Positions 43,871 to 52,956 are shown, counted from the stretch's first letter. The stretch is DNA of 64,000 nt from Nocardioides lianchengensis (GCF_900101465.1 NZ_FMZM01000011.1:124001-188000); one strand, 5' to 3'. The notes: generated from the sequence alone by a model not told the origin. Numbers and translations: made by a program.

Positions 43871-44290
43871 TCAGGCGCCGCCGAGCAGCTCGTCGTACGC
43901 GGTGGGACTCGAGTCGCGGAGGAACTCCGAGCAGCGCTCCCACTCGGCGGTCTCCCCGATCGCCTTGGCGGAGAGGGCGAGCAGGGCCAGGGCGCTGAGG
44001 AAGCCGCGGTTGGGCTCGTGCTCCCACGGCACCGGGCCGTGGCCCTTCCAGCCGTTGCGGCGCAGCAGGTCGAGGCTGCGGTGGTAGCCGACCCGCGCGT
44101 AGGCGTAGACGGTCACCGGGTCGAGGCCCTCGTCGGCGGCCTTGGCGGCGAGGGTCGCCCAGGCGAGCGGCGACTCGGGGTGGCGTCGTACGACGTCCAC
44201 GGGCTCGACGGAACCGGTCAGCTCCGCGCTCGCGGGGTCGACGGGCAGGTTTGTGGGCGGAGGTCCGGCCATCAGATCGACGTGGCTCAT
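43871..44290 (-). CDS. DUF3151 family protein
   Basis: Soluble protein of 139 aa with the actinobacterial DUF3151 pattern: VVRRHPESPLAWATLAAKAADEGLDPVTVYAYARVGYHRSLDLLRRNGWKGHGPVPWEHEPNRGFLSAL... is spread through the whole length. TPR-like helices are likely; function unknown. GACACT stands 6 bases before the ATG. It is convergent with lysS and divergent from an exporter. Confidence 0.85.
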   Translation of the reverse strand: MSHVDLMAGPPPTNLPVDPASAELTGSVEPVDVVRRHPESPLAWATLAAKAADEGLDPVTVYAYARVGYHRSLDLLRRNGWKGHGPVPWEHEPNRGFLSALALLALSAKAIGETAEWERCSEFLRDSSPTAYDELLGGA

Positions 44291-44326
44291 GACCCCAGTG
44301 TCCACGGTGTGGTGTTCAGTAGGACC

Positions 44327-45826
44327 GTGACCCACCCCGCTCCCGCCACAACGCCCGCCACGGAGGAGAAGGACCCCTGGCCGGCGCTGTTCGCGCTGTG
44401 CCTCGGCTTCTTCATGATCCTGGTCGACTCGACCATCGTCTCCGTCGCGACGCCGGCGATCATCGCCGACCTCGACGCCGACGTGAACTCGGTGGTGTGG
44501 GTGACCAGCGCCTACCTCCTGGCGTACGCCGTGCCGGTGCTGATCACCGGGCGGCTCGGCGACCGCTTCGGGCCCAAGCGGCTCTACCTGGTCGGGCTGA
44601 CCGTCTTCACGCTCGCGTCGCTGTGGTGCGGGCTGACCCAGTCGATCGAGGGACTGATCGTGGCCCGGGTGGTGCAGGGCCTGGGAGCCTCGATGATCAC
44701 GCCGCAGACGATGGCGATCATCACCCGCATCTTCCCGGCCCAGCGCCGCGGCAAGGCGATGTCGCTGTGGGGCGCGACCGCGGGCGTCGCCACGCTGGTC
44801 GGCCCGATCCTGGGCGGGGTGCTGGTCGACGGCCTCGGCTGGGAATGGATCTTCTTCATCAACGTCCCGGTCGGGATCATCGGCTTCGCGCTGGCCTGGC
44901 GGCTGGTCCCGACGCTGCCGACCAACCGGCACCGCTTCGACTGGCTGGGCGTCGCGCTCAGCGGCGTCGGCATGTTCCTGCTGGTCTTCGGCATCCAGGA
45001 GGGCCACTCCCTCGACTGGAGCAGCACGGTGATCGCGATGATCGTCGGGGGCGTCGTGGTCCTCGGCGCGTTCGTCACCTGGCAGGCCCGCAACACCCGC
45101 GAGCCACTAGTGCCGCTCGGCCTCTTCCGCGACCGCAACTTCTCGCTGGCCAACGTCGCCATCTCGGTGATGGGCTTCGCGATCACCAGCATGGCCATCC
45201 CGCTGATGCTCTGGGCCCAGGTGGTCCGCGGGCTGAGCCCGACCCGCGCGGCGCTGCTGCTGGTCCCGATGGCCGTGATGACCATCGCGCTGGCCAAGCC
45301 GGTCGGCGGGCTCACCGACCGAGTCCACCCGCGGTCGATCACCGGCGTCGGGTTCACGCTGCTCGTCGGCTCCACGGCCTGGATCGCCGCGGTGATGGCG
45401 TCCGGCGCGGCGACGCTGTGGCTGGTGCCGCCGATGGTGGTCTTCGGCATCGGCAACGCCTGCGTCTGGGCACCCAACTCCGCCACGGCCACCCGCAACC
45501 TCCCGCTCCAGCAGGCCGGTGCGGGCTCGGGGGTCTACAACGCCACCCGCCAGGTCGGGGCCGTGCTCGGCTCCGCGGCGATCGCCGTCCTGATCGACGC
45601 GCGGCTGGCCGCAGAGGGGCTGCCGTCGTTCTCCGGCGCGGCCGAGAGCGCGACCGGCGGACTGCCTCAGGCCGCGCTCGACGGGTTCGCCGACGCGATG
45701 GCGGCCTCGACGCTGCTGCCCGCCGCGGTGCTGGTCATCGGCCTGGTCGCGGTGCTCTTCTTCGAGCGCCCCGGCCACGCCGGCTTCGGGGCCGCGGCCC
45801 CCGCACCGGCCGCCGCGGCCGAGTAG
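44327..45826 (+). CDS. MFS exporter (DHA2 type)
   Basis: Transporter of 499 aa with 14 predicted helices. Motifs: LGFFMILVDSTIVSVATPAI, TGRLGDRFGPKRLY (motif A) and QGLGASMITPQTMAII. An Ala-rich tail ends the protein. GTG at 44327 is the first suitable start before TM1. No regulator is adjacent. It ends 3 bases before a perfect 32-base palindrome. Confidence 0.9.
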   Translation: MTHPAPATTPATEEKDPWPALFALCLGFFMILVDSTIVSVATPAIIADLDADVNSVVWVTSAYLLAYAVPVLITGRLGDRFGPKRLYLVGLTVFTLASLWCGLTQSIEGLIVARVVQGLGASMITPQTMAIITRIFPAQRRGKAMSLWGATAGVATLVGPILGGVLVDGLGWEWIFFINVPVGIIGFALAWRLVPTLPTNRHRFDWLGVALSGVGMFLLVFGIQEGHSLDWSSTVIAMIVGGVVVLGAFVTWQARNTREPLVPLGLFRDRNFSLANVAISVMGFAITSMAIPLMLWAQVVRGLSPTRAALLLVPMAVMTIALAKPVGGLTDRVHPRSITGVGFTLLVGSTAWIAAVMASGAATLWLVPPMVVFGIGNACVWAPNSATATRNLPLQQAGAGSGVYNATRQVGAVLGSAAIAVLIDARLAAEGLPSFSGAAESATGGLPQAALDGFADAMAASTLLPAAVLVIGLVAVLFFERPGHAGFGAAAPAPAAAAE

Positions 45827-45829
45827 CCC

Positions 45830-45861
45830 GCCGAGTCGGCGCGAGCTCGCGCCGACTCGGC
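45830..45861. terminator. Perfect 32-base palindrome between convergent genes
   Basis: GCCGAGTCGGCGCGAG at 45830-45845 is followed at once by its exact reverse complement. It lies between the exporter and fbaA ends, as expected for a bidirectional terminator, without a U-run. GCCGAGTC also begins the inverted repeat at 21401. Confidence 0.7.
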
Positions 45862-45873
45862 CTCAGGCGGTGC

Positions 45874-46905
45874 TCAGCGCAGGCTCTTGCCGGCCGAGCG
45901 CAGGTTCTCGCAGGCCTCGACGACCCGGGCCGACATGCCGTTCTCGCCGGCCTTGCCCCACGCGCGCGGGTCGTAGGTCTTCTTGTTGCCGACCTCGCCG
46001 TCGACCTTCAGCACGCCGTCGTAGTTGCTGAGCATGTGGCCCGCGATCGGCCGGGTGAAGGCGTACTGGGTGTCGGTGTCGACGTTCATCTTCACGACGC
46101 CGTAGTCGACGGCCGCGGCGATCTCCTCGGGCGAGGAGCCCGAGCCGCCGTGGAAGACGAGGTGGAACGGCTTGCTGCCCGGCTCCAGGCCGAACTCGCC
46201 GACGACCGCCTCCTGGGCCTCCTTCAGCACCTCCGGGCGCAGCTTGACGCCGCCCGGCTTGTAGACGCCGTGCACGTTGCCGAAGGTCAGCGCGGTCATG
46301 TAGTAGCCGCGGTCGCCGTACCCGAGGGCCTTGGCCGTCGCGATCGCGTCCTCGGTCGTCGAGTAGAGCTTGTCGTTGATGGCGTGCTCGACGCCGTCCT
46401 CCTCGCCACCGACGACGCCCACCTCGATCTCGAGGATGATCTTGGCGGCGATGCTCTTCTCGAGGAGCTCGGCGGCGATGACCAGGTTCTCGTCGAGCGG
46501 CACGGCCGAGCCGTCCCACATGTGCGACTGGAACAGCGGCGCCTCGCCGCGCTGAACGCGCTCGATCGAGATGTCGAGCAGCGGCCGGACGAAGTCGTCG
46601 AGCTTGTCCTTCGGACAGTGGTCGGTGTGCAGCGCGATGTTCACCGGGTACGCCTTCGCGACCTCGGCCGCGAACGCGGCGAACGCCGCGGAGCCGGTGA
46701 CCATGCTCTTGACGCCCTGGCCGGAGAAGTACTCGGCCCCACCCGTGGAGACCTGGATGATGCCGTCGGAGCCGGCGTCGGCGAAGCCCTTGATGGCAGC
46801 GTTGAGGGTCTGCGACGAGGAGACGTTGATCGCCGGGAACGCGTAGGCGTTGCCCTTCGCGGCGTCCAGCATCTCGGCGTACTTCTCGGGGGTGGCGATG
46901 GGCAT
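45874..46905 (-). CDS. fbaA: Fructose-bisphosphate aldolase, class II
   Basis: Zinc aldolase of 343 aa that splits or forms fructose 1,6-bisphosphate. ALHTDHCPKDKLDDF holds a metal His pair, GEAPLFQSHMWDGSA and FHGGSGSSPEEI the further His and phosphate loop, and KMNVDTDTQYAFTRP the NVDTD motif typical of class IIA. Its own promoter is TAGGGT (46943-46948, minus) with a leader of about 30 bases including CGAGGAGC. Single-gene unit. Confidence 0.96.
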   Translation of the reverse strand: MPIATPEKYAEMLDAAKGNAYAFPAINVSSSQTLNAAIKGFADAGSDGIIQVSTGGAEYFSGQGVKSMVTGSAAFAAFAAEVAKAYPVNIALHTDHCPKDKLDDFVRPLLDISIERVQRGEAPLFQSHMWDGSAVPLDENLVIAAELLEKSIAAKIILEIEVGVVGGEEDGVEHAINDKLYSTTEDAIATAKALGYGDRGYYMTALTFGNVHGVYKPGGVKLRPEVLKEAQEAVVGEFGLEPGSKPFHLVFHGGSGSSPEEIAAAVDYGVVKMNVDTDTQYAFTRPIAGHMLSNYDGVLKVDGEVGNKKTYDPRAWGKAGENGMSARVVEACENLRSAGKSLR

Positions 46906-46964
46906 CAGCAGGCTCCTCGGGCGACGACGGCGATCAACGATCACCCTAGTCCTACGCTCGGAGC

Positions 46965-47447
46965 ATGCGTCGTCGTCCTGGGCTGTCAGGCACGTCACGG
47001 TCCTCCGAGCTGGAGGTGTCCGCGAACGACGTGTGGCGCGTCGTCGCCAACGGCCACGACCGCCCCCAGTGGTACGTCGACGCCGCCCCCTTCGTGGCCC
47101 GCAGAGCCCTCGACCGGGCCCTCGGCGGGGCCGGCCGGCCCTGGCGCCCCCCGGGGACGCCGGTGCTGTCGACCGGCGATCGGGCCGGCTTCTGGCTGGT
47201 CGAGGAGGCCGACCACGCCGCGCGGCGGCTGGTGCTGCGCGCGGAGGTCCGCGCGCCGGGCGAGGTCCGGCTCGAGAGCCTGGTCGCCGGACTCGGCGAC
47301 GGACGCAGCCTGCTGGTTCAGCGGGTCTCCTTCGCCCCGACCGGGCTGCTGGGCCGCGCCTACCTCGTGGCGGACCTGCCGGCCCGCGAGGTGCTGCTCG
47401 AGCTGGTGCACCGCCGGCTGCTCGACGACGTACGACGGGGGACGTGA
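46965..47447 (+). CDS. DUF2867 protein
   Basis: A 160-aa soluble protein of the DUF2867 / SRPBCC-like kind: GDRAGFWLVEEADHAARRLVLRAEVRAPGEVRLE and FAPTGLLGRAYLVADLPAREVLLELVHRRLL. Members often occur next to NAD(P)-binding epimerases, but none is here. The ATG follows TACGCT (46953-46958) by 6 bases, leaderless. Divergent from fbaA. Confidence 0.75.
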   Translation: MRRRPGLSGTSRSSELEVSANDVWRVVANGHDRPQWYVDAAPFVARRALDRALGGAGRPWRPPGTPVLSTGDRAGFWLVEEADHAARRLVLRAEVRAPGEVRLESLVAGLGDGRSLLVQRVSFAPTGLLGRAYLVADLPAREVLLELVHRRLLDDVRRGT

Positions 47448-47508
47448 GCCGGACCGCCGACGGGGTACCGGACGTCCTTCCCCTGGCCGACCCACCCGAG
47501 GACACCCC

Positions 47509-48489
47509 GTGGACCGACCCCCGGCGTACCGCCTGCTGATCCTGACCACCGCCCTCCTGGGGGCGCTGCTCGCCCCGACGCCGAGCGCCACCGCGGCCGC
47601 CGACCGGCGCGACGAGTACGAGAGGACGACCATCGAGCCGACCCGGGCGGTCCGGCGCGGCACCGGCGCCCAGCGGTCCGACGGCGACGCCCGGCACGGC
47701 ACGCTCGGGGTCGTCTCGTTCAACGTCTATCGCAAGCTCAGCGACCGTGAGCTGCGCGCCGACCTGCGCCGGTTGACCGCGAACCGGCACGTCGACGTCA
47801 TCGGCTTCCAGGAGTCCGACGGTCTGCGTGGGGTGCTGCGCGGCCTGCCACGGGGCTGGCGGTTCTGGATGTCCGACCGCCGGACGAACAGCCGCGAGGT
47901 CGCGATCGCCTGGCGGACCCGGCACCTCGACCTCCGCCGGGCCAGGGTCGCGCACATGCACCCCGGCATCGACGGGGTCACCCGGCGACCGGGCCGCTGG
48001 GACTACCGCTTCCCGGCGCGCTACACGACCCGCGCCCTGTTCCGGGAGAAGCGCTCGGGCGCCGAGCTGCGGGTGCTCAACACCCACGTGAACCACCGCA
48101 CCGAGGCCTACTACTCCGGTCGCCCCGGGGTCCCCTACCGCAACCACAACACCCGTCAGGCCCGCAAGCACCTGCGCACCCTGCGCGCGATGGTCCAGGA
48201 CTCCGCCGCCCGCTACACGGTGGTCACCGGCGACCTGAACTTCGACCACGTCGCCGACCGGATCAAGAAGCCCCGTGGCTTCGTCCATGACGTGCTGACC
48301 CCGGTGGCGGTCTCCTCGTTCTCCTCGCTCGGCATCCGCGGCGTACCCCCGACCAATCCCGAGAGCGGTCGCTACATCGACTACGTGATGCTCAAGCGTG
48401 GCGGCCCGGCCACCTTCGTGCGGCAGAAGGCGCTCGGCGGCTACCGGTCCGACCACCGGCCGCTGCTCGCGGTGGTCGCGCTGGACTGA
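47509..48489 (+). CDS. Secreted endonuclease/exonuclease/phosphatase-family protein
   Basis: Exported protein of 326 aa. The N-terminal signal (PPAYRLLILTTALLGALLAPTPSATA) precedes a basic linker and an EEP domain: LGVVSFNVYRKLSD, VIGFQESDG (catalytic Glu), NTHVNHRT, VVTGDLNFDHV (Asp and Asn) and SDHRPLLAVV (Asp-His). Metal-dependent phosphoesterases of this fold cut nucleic acids or phospholipids. The high Arg content suits a nucleic-acid substrate, but that is inference. Own unit, 61 bases after the previous stop. Confidence 0.85.
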   Translation: MDRPPAYRLLILTTALLGALLAPTPSATAAADRRDEYERTTIEPTRAVRRGTGAQRSDGDARHGTLGVVSFNVYRKLSDRELRADLRRLTANRHVDVIGFQESDGLRGVLRGLPRGWRFWMSDRRTNSREVAIAWRTRHLDLRRARVAHMHPGIDGVTRRPGRWDYRFPARYTTRALFREKRSGAELRVLNTHVNHRTEAYYSGRPGVPYRNHNTRQARKHLRTLRAMVQDSAARYTVVTGDLNFDHVADRIKKPRGFVHDVLTPVAVSSFSSLGIRGVPPTNPESGRYIDYVMLKRGGPATFVRQKALGGYRSDHRPLLAVVALD

Positions 48490-48575
48490 GCGAGTTCCCG
48501 CATTCGGCTCCGGAACGGGTCCTCGGAGACATACGGTGTCGCCCGCCTATCCCACGACACCCCCCGGAGCATCCC

Positions 48576-49307
48576 GTGCGTACCACCACGCCCACCCTGG
48601 CCCGCCTCCTCGGCCTGCCGATGGCCGCCGGCCTCGTGCTGGCCGGCCTCGCCGTCGCTGCCCCGTCCTCCGCGCAGGCGGCCGACGCGCTGACCGGCGC
48701 GCCCGCCGTCGGCTGGTGCCACGACGTGACCATCAAGCAGGCCGAGGCCGAGACGCTCACGACGCCCGTGGTCGCGTGCACCGCCGACCACACCCTGGTC
48801 ACCACGGCCGTCGTCGCGTTGCCCGCGAACGCCGACCTGTCGTCCGACGACCTCGACATCGACTGCACCGCGGCGAGCCGTCGGGCGATCGGTCTGAACC
48901 CGCTGCTGCGCTCGCTCACCCTCTACTCCTCGTTCGCCTTCCTGCCCACCGCCGCCCAGCAGGGGGCCGGCGCCCGCTGGTACAGCTGCCACCTGGGCGT
49001 CTGGGACACCAAGGGCCTCAACGACCTGCCGGCGAAGCTGCCGAAGCTGACGAAGAAGCCGGCCAAGTCGGTGGCCAAGTGCGCCACCAAGCGTGACTAC
49101 GTCACCTGCGCCGAGAAGCACACCTACCGCGCCACCTCGGCGGTCTACGTCAAGGCCAAGGGCAGCGACAAGGCGGTCGAGAAGCGCCTGGGCGTGGAGG
49201 GCCCGCGGATCTGCGCGAAGCGCGCTGGCCGCACCGGCTTCTACGCCTACTACCGCCACACCCCCAGCAAGGTCGTCCTCACCTGCTTCAAGAAGACGAA
49301 GAAGTGA
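48576..49307 (+). CDS. Secreted septum-formation-like protein, copy 1
   Basis: A 243-aa exported protein: signal peptide 1-36 (ending SSAQAAD) and a Cys-rich domain with two halves, each with a DC/C...H-T pattern (WCHDVTIKQAEAETLTTPVVACTADHT and CATKRDYVTCAEKHT). Cys pairs suggest disulfides. The layout recalls the Septum_form domain seen in actinobacterial membrane proteins; I infer a wall or division role weakly. It is the first of three tandem paralogues with GTGA overlaps and a Lys-rich end (FKKTKK). Confidence 0.8.
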   Translation: MRTTTPTLARLLGLPMAAGLVLAGLAVAAPSSAQAADALTGAPAVGWCHDVTIKQAEAETLTTPVVACTADHTLVTTAVVALPANADLSSDDLDIDCTAASRRAIGLNPLLRSLTLYSSFAFLPTAAQQGAGARWYSCHLGVWDTKGLNDLPAKLPKLTKKPAKSVAKCATKRDYVTCAEKHTYRATSAVYVKAKGSDKAVEKRLGVEGPRICAKRAGRTGFYAYYRHTPSKVVLTCFKKTKK

Positions 49308-50026
49308 GGCCGCTCCGCGCGGTCACCGCGCTCCTCGGCCTCGCCCTCGCCGGCTCGCTCGCGGCCGGCGTCGCCCCGGCGGCCGCCGCCGCGGACCCGC
49401 TGTACGGCGCTCCCGCGGTCGACTCCTGCCACGACATCACGATGAAGCAGTCCGAGGCGGCGACGATCACCGAGGCGGCCGTCGCCTGCTCGGCCGACCA
49501 CACCCTGGCGACCACCGCGGTCGCCGTCCTCCCGGACTCCGTCGACCTGGCCGACTTCGACGCGGTCGTCGCGGCCGCGCCGTGCACCGCCGCCCGTCGG
49601 AAGGCCGTCGGCAAGAGCCCCCTGCACTACGCACTGACGCTCTACTCGACGTTCCTCTTCGTCCCCACCGCCGCCCAGCAGGACGCGGGCGCGCGCTGGG
49701 TGTCGTGCCACCTCGGCGTCGCCGACACCAAGGGTCTCAACGACCTGCCCACGACGCTGCCGAAGCTGAAGCGGAAGCCGGCGGCCTCGGTCGCCAAGTG
49801 CGCCACCGACCGCACCTACGTGACCTGCGCCGAGAAGCACGCGTACCGCGCCACCACCGCGGCCTACGTCAAGGCCGCGGGCAGCGACAAGGCGGTCGAC
49901 AAGAAGCTCGGCGTCCGGGGTCCGCGGATCTGCTCCCGCAAGGTCGGCAGCACCGGTCGCTGGGACTACCACCGCTACAGCTCCAGCAAGGTGATCCTCA
50001 TCTGCCTGAAGAAGACGAAGAAGTGA
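49304..50026 (+). CDS. Secreted septum-formation-like protein, copy 2
   Basis: A 240-aa paralogue of the previous protein, about half identical by eye: SCHDITMKQSEAATITEAAVACSADHT, FVPTAAQQDAGARWVSCHLGVADTKGLND, and the same tail KKTKK. Signal peptide 1-29 (APAAAAADP). Its GTG start overlaps the stop of copy 1. The DNA at the copy 1/copy 2 and copy 2/copy 3 joints is nearly identical, evidence of recent duplication. Confidence 0.8.
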   Translation: MRPLRAVTALLGLALAGSLAAGVAPAAAAADPLYGAPAVDSCHDITMKQSEAATITEAAVACSADHTLATTAVAVLPDSVDLADFDAVVAAAPCTAARRKAVGKSPLHYALTLYSTFLFVPTAAQQDAGARWVSCHLGVADTKGLNDLPTTLPKLKRKPAASVAKCATDRTYVTCAEKHAYRATTAAYVKAAGSDKAVDKKLGVRGPRICSRKVGSTGRWDYHRYSSSKVILICLKKTKK

Positions 50027-50766
50027 GGCCGTTCCGCGCGGTCACCGCGCTCCTCGGCCTCGCCCTCGTCGGCTCGCTCGTCACCGGCACGGCCCCGGCC
50101 ACGGCCGCCGAGCCGGACCCGCTGTACGGCGCTCCTGCGGTCGGCGACTGCTACGACCTGACCAAGGAACAGGCCTGGGGGTCGTCGACGCGCGAGAAGC
50201 CTGTCGACTGCAGCACGCGACACACGCTTCTCGTGGGCGCGGTGGGCACGCTGCCGGCCTCGGTCGGGTACGACGAGCCCGCCAAGTTCCGCCGAGCCGT
50301 GAAGCGGATCTGCGACCCGTTCTGGCTCTCCTACTACGACCTCGACGACCACCGCTCCTACCGCACGGTCCTCCAGGGGATCTGGCTGGGGCCGACCAAG
50401 ACGCAGCGGAAGAACGGTGCTCGGTGGGTCAGCTGCTCGATCTCACTCGCCCTCAGCACCAGCCTTCAGCCGCTGCCCGAGGGCGGGCCGGCCAAGGCCA
50501 CGGCGCGCCCCGAAGACTCGATCGCCCGGTGCGCGACCAAGCGGTACCTCACGACCGTCTGCACGAAGAGGCACGCCTGGCGGGTGACCCACTCCTTCTC
50601 CGCGAAGGCCCGCGGGAAGGGTGACGTCCTGGAGGCGCGCCTGGAGCGGGCAGCGGTGCGCGTCTGCTCGCGTCGCATCGACGGGAACCGGTGGCTGTGG
50701 GGCTCCCGGTCGACGACGAAGCGGAACACCTACGCCTTGATCTGCCTCGCGAAGACCCGGAAGTAG
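50023..50766 (+). CDS. Secreted septum-formation-like protein, copy 3
   Basis: A 247-aa paralogue, more divergent than copies 1 and 2. The signal (RPFRAVTALLGLALVGSLVTG) and start (DPLYGAPAVGDCYDLT) match copy 2 closely, while the later part differs (ICDPFWLSYYDLDDH, CATKRYLTTVCTKRHAW). The tail KTRK is shared. It ends one base before the convergent trmH stop. The GTG overlaps the copy 2 stop. Confidence 0.8.
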   Translation: MRPFRAVTALLGLALVGSLVTGTAPATAAEPDPLYGAPAVGDCYDLTKEQAWGSSTREKPVDCSTRHTLLVGAVGTLPASVGYDEPAKFRRAVKRICDPFWLSYYDLDDHRSYRTVLQGIWLGPTKTQRKNGARWVSCSISLALSTSLQPLPEGGPAKATARPEDSIARCATKRYLTTVCTKRHAWRVTHSFSAKARGKGDVLEARLERAAVRVCSRRIDGNRWLWGSRSTTKRNTYALICLAKTRK

Positions 50767-50767
50767 C

Positions 50768-51478
50768 TCACCCCCGCCACGCCGACCCGTCACCGAGGTC
50801 GGCGTGGCGGCGGATCCACGCGTGCATGGCGATCGCGCCGGCGGCGGAGGCGTTGATCGAACGGGTCGAGCCGAACTGGGCGATCGAGAAGGTCGCGTCG
50901 CAGGCCTCCCGGGCCGCCTCCGACAGCCCCGGCCCCTCCTGCCCGAAGAGGAAGCAGACCCGCTCCGGCACCTCGGTGGTCTCCAGGTGCAGCGAGCCCG
51001 GCAGGTTGTCCACGCCCCACAGGGCGACCCCGGCGCCGTCGTGGCACGAGGTCAGGTACGACGCCAGGTCCGCGACCGTCGGGTGGTGCCGGACGTGCTG
51101 GTAGCGGTCGGTCACCATCGCCCCGCGCCGGTTCCACCGGCGGTTGCCGACGATGTGCACCTCCGCGGCGAGGAACGCGTTCGCGGACCGCACGATGGTC
51201 CCGATGTTGAAGTCGTGCTGCCAGTTCTCGATGGCCACGTGGAAGCCGTGCCGGCGGGTGTCCAGGTCGGCCACGATCGCCTCGAGCCGCCAGTAGCGGT
51301 AGCGGTCGACGACGTTGCGCCGATCCCCCTCGGCGAGCAGCTGCTCGTCGTACTGCTCGCCGGTGGGCCACTCCCCCGGCCAGGGCCCGACGCCGACCTC
51401 GGCCGGGCCGTGCGGCATCGGGTCGTACGGCGCCCGCTGATTCGCGGAACCCGCGTCGTATTCCCGTTCGTGACCCAT
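50768..51478 (-). CDS. TrmH/SpoU-family RNA 2'-O-methyltransferase
   Basis: SAM-dependent RNA methyltransferase of 236 aa. SpoU motifs: NIGTIVRSANAF (motif 1), FLFGQEGPGLS (motif 2) and NASAAGAIAMHAW (motif 3) of the knotted fold. The target tRNA or rRNA cannot be told. I chose the ATG at 51478 rather than a longer one: TAGTCT (51486-51491, minus) lies 7 bases before it. It converges with the last secreted paralogue. Confidence 0.9.
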   Translation of the reverse strand: MGHEREYDAGSANQRAPYDPMPHGPAEVGVGPWPGEWPTGEQYDEQLLAEGDRRNVVDRYRYWRLEAIVADLDTRRHGFHVAIENWQHDFNIGTIVRSANAFLAAEVHIVGNRRWNRRGAMVTDRYQHVRHHPTVADLASYLTSCHDGAGVALWGVDNLPGSLHLETTEVPERVCFLFGQEGPGLSEAAREACDATFSIAQFGSTRSINASAAGAIAMHAWIRRHADLGDGSAWRG

Positions 51479-51534
51479 GTCCCAGAGACTAAAGACGGCT
51501 CTCCTCACGGTGCACGCACAGGTACCGTAGGACC

Positions 51535-52281
51535 GTGATCTCCGGCCTGGTCCTGACTCCGCTGCTGCTCGGGATCAAGTGGCTCGACCCCGAGTGGCTG
51601 CAGCACGAGTACGGCAGCTACTTCATCTGGATCAGCCTGGCCATCGTGTTCGTCGAGTGCGGCCTGTTCTTCCCGTTCCTGCCGGGCGACACGCTGCTCT
51701 TCGCCCTCGGCCTGTTCATCGCCGGCGGTCAGATCTACCTCTTCGGCATCCACCACGAGGGCGTGGAACTGGTGCTCGCGGTGCTGATGCTGGTGCTCGC
51801 CGCCTTCCTCGGCAACGTCGCCGGCTACGAGATCGGCCGCCGGATCGGGCCACCGCTCTACGAGCGCGACGGCCGGTTCCTGAAGAAGAAGTACCTCGAC
51901 CAGACCGCGGCCTTCTTCGAGAAGCACGGGTCGATGGCGCTCGTCGGCGGCCGGTTCGTGCCGTTCGTGCGGACCTACATCACCGTCGTCGCGGGCATCA
52001 CGCTCATGGACCGGCGCCGGTTCTTCGCCTGGAGCGCCATCGGCGCGCTGCTGTGGGTCGTCAGCATCACGCTGCTCGGCTACTTCCTCGGCGCCGCGTT
52101 CCCGTGGCTCGGCGAGAACATCGACTACGTCACGATCGCCATCCTCGCGTTCACGATCGTGCCGTTCGCGATCGAGTGGGTGCGGCACCGCCGTACCTCC
52201 GGGCACCGGGGCGACGACAACGACGGCGACGGCCGCCCCGACCTCGACATCGCGGGCTTCGACAACACCCAGGCGAGCTGA
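51535..52281 (+). CDS. DedA-family membrane protein
   Basis: VTT-domain membrane protein of 248 aa with about six helices. Family segments: FVECGLFFPFLPGDTLLFALGLF and VGGRFVPFVRTYITVVAGI. DedA proteins help in lipid flipping (undecaprenyl phosphate or phospholipids) and membrane-potential homeostasis. The C-terminal tail is hydrophilic and Asp/Gly-rich (GDDNDGDGRPDLDI). The GTG follows TACCGT (51523-51528) by 6 bases, leaderless. It converges with a second dedA 4 bases away. Confidence 0.92.
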   Translation: MISGLVLTPLLLGIKWLDPEWLQHEYGSYFIWISLAIVFVECGLFFPFLPGDTLLFALGLFIAGGQIYLFGIHHEGVELVLAVLMLVLAAFLGNVAGYEIGRRIGPPLYERDGRFLKKKYLDQTAAFFEKHGSMALVGGRFVPFVRTYITVVAGITLMDRRRFFAWSAIGALLWVVSITLLGYFLGAAFPWLGENIDYVTIAILAFTIVPFAIEWVRHRRTSGHRGDDNDGDGRPDLDIAGFDNTQAS

Positions 52282-52285
52282 CGTC

Positions 52286-52927
52286 CTACGCCGTACGGCG
52301 CTGCCGCAGGCGCTTGACCAGCCACCGGCCGACGAACAGCACCACCGCAGCGATCACCACCCACTGCAGCCACCCCACCACGGGCTCGACCCGGTGCCAC
52401 TCGTGGCCGAGCAGGTAGCCGGCCAGCACGAACGTCGTGTTCCAGATCGCGCTGCCGACCGTGGTCAGCAGCAGGAACTGCCCGACCGGCATCCGGTCGA
52501 CCCCGGCTGGGATCGAGATCAGGCTGCGGAAGAGCGGCAGCATCCGCCCGAAGAACACGGCCTTGCGTCCGTGCCGGCCGAACCAGGCCTCGGTGCGCTC
52601 GAAGTCGTGCTGCTCGACCAGCGGCAGGCGCAGCCACATCGCCAGCACCCGGTCGCGGCCGAGGGAGCGACCCAGCAGGTAGAGCACCAGCGCGCCCACG
52701 ACCGACCCGGCCGTGGTCCACAGGATCGCGCCGGTCAGCGAGAAGCCGCCGCGGCTGGCCGCGAAGCCCGCGAGCGGCAGGATGATCTCGCTCGGCAGCG
52801 GCGGGAAGAGGTTCTCCAGCGCGATGAGCAGGCCAGCACCCGGACCGCCCAGCCCCTCCATCACGTCGACGGCCCAGCCGGCCACCCCGGTCAGGTCGTC
52901 GGGATCCTCGGCGGCCGCGGCGTACAT
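52286..52927 (-). CDS. DedA-family membrane protein
   Basis: Second DedA protein, 213 aa. ENLFPPLPSEIILPLAGF and FFGRMLPLFRSLISIPAGV are the family segments; the Arg in FGRMLPLFR and the PSE acid are the likely functional residues. It is a distinct branch from its neighbour rather than a recent copy. ATG 52927 is preferred over an earlier ATG because TACGGT (52935-52940, minus) lies 7 bases before it. Convergent with the first dedA. Confidence 0.92.
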   Translation of the reverse strand: MYAAAAEDPDDLTGVAGWAVDVMEGLGGPGAGLLIALENLFPPLPSEIILPLAGFAASRGGFSLTGAILWTTAGSVVGALVLYLLGRSLGRDRVLAMWLRLPLVEQHDFERTEAWFGRHGRKAVFFGRMLPLFRSLISIPAGVDRMPVGQFLLLTTVGSAIWNTTFVLAGYLLGHEWHRVEPVVGWLQWVVIAAVVLFVGRWLVKRLRQRRTA

Positions 52928-52956
52928 GCCCCAGACCGTAGGGGCAGGCACCAACC

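Noticed and set aside
44398..48489. A 1363-codon open frame on the plus strand
   Set aside because: It runs in the wrong frame through the DHA2 exporter, antisense to fbaA, and only its last 326 codons form a real protein with signal peptide and EEP motifs.
51535..52927. Inverted duplication of dedA
   Set aside because: The two proteins share family motifs only; their sequences differ along the whole length, so they are distinct paralogues brought together.
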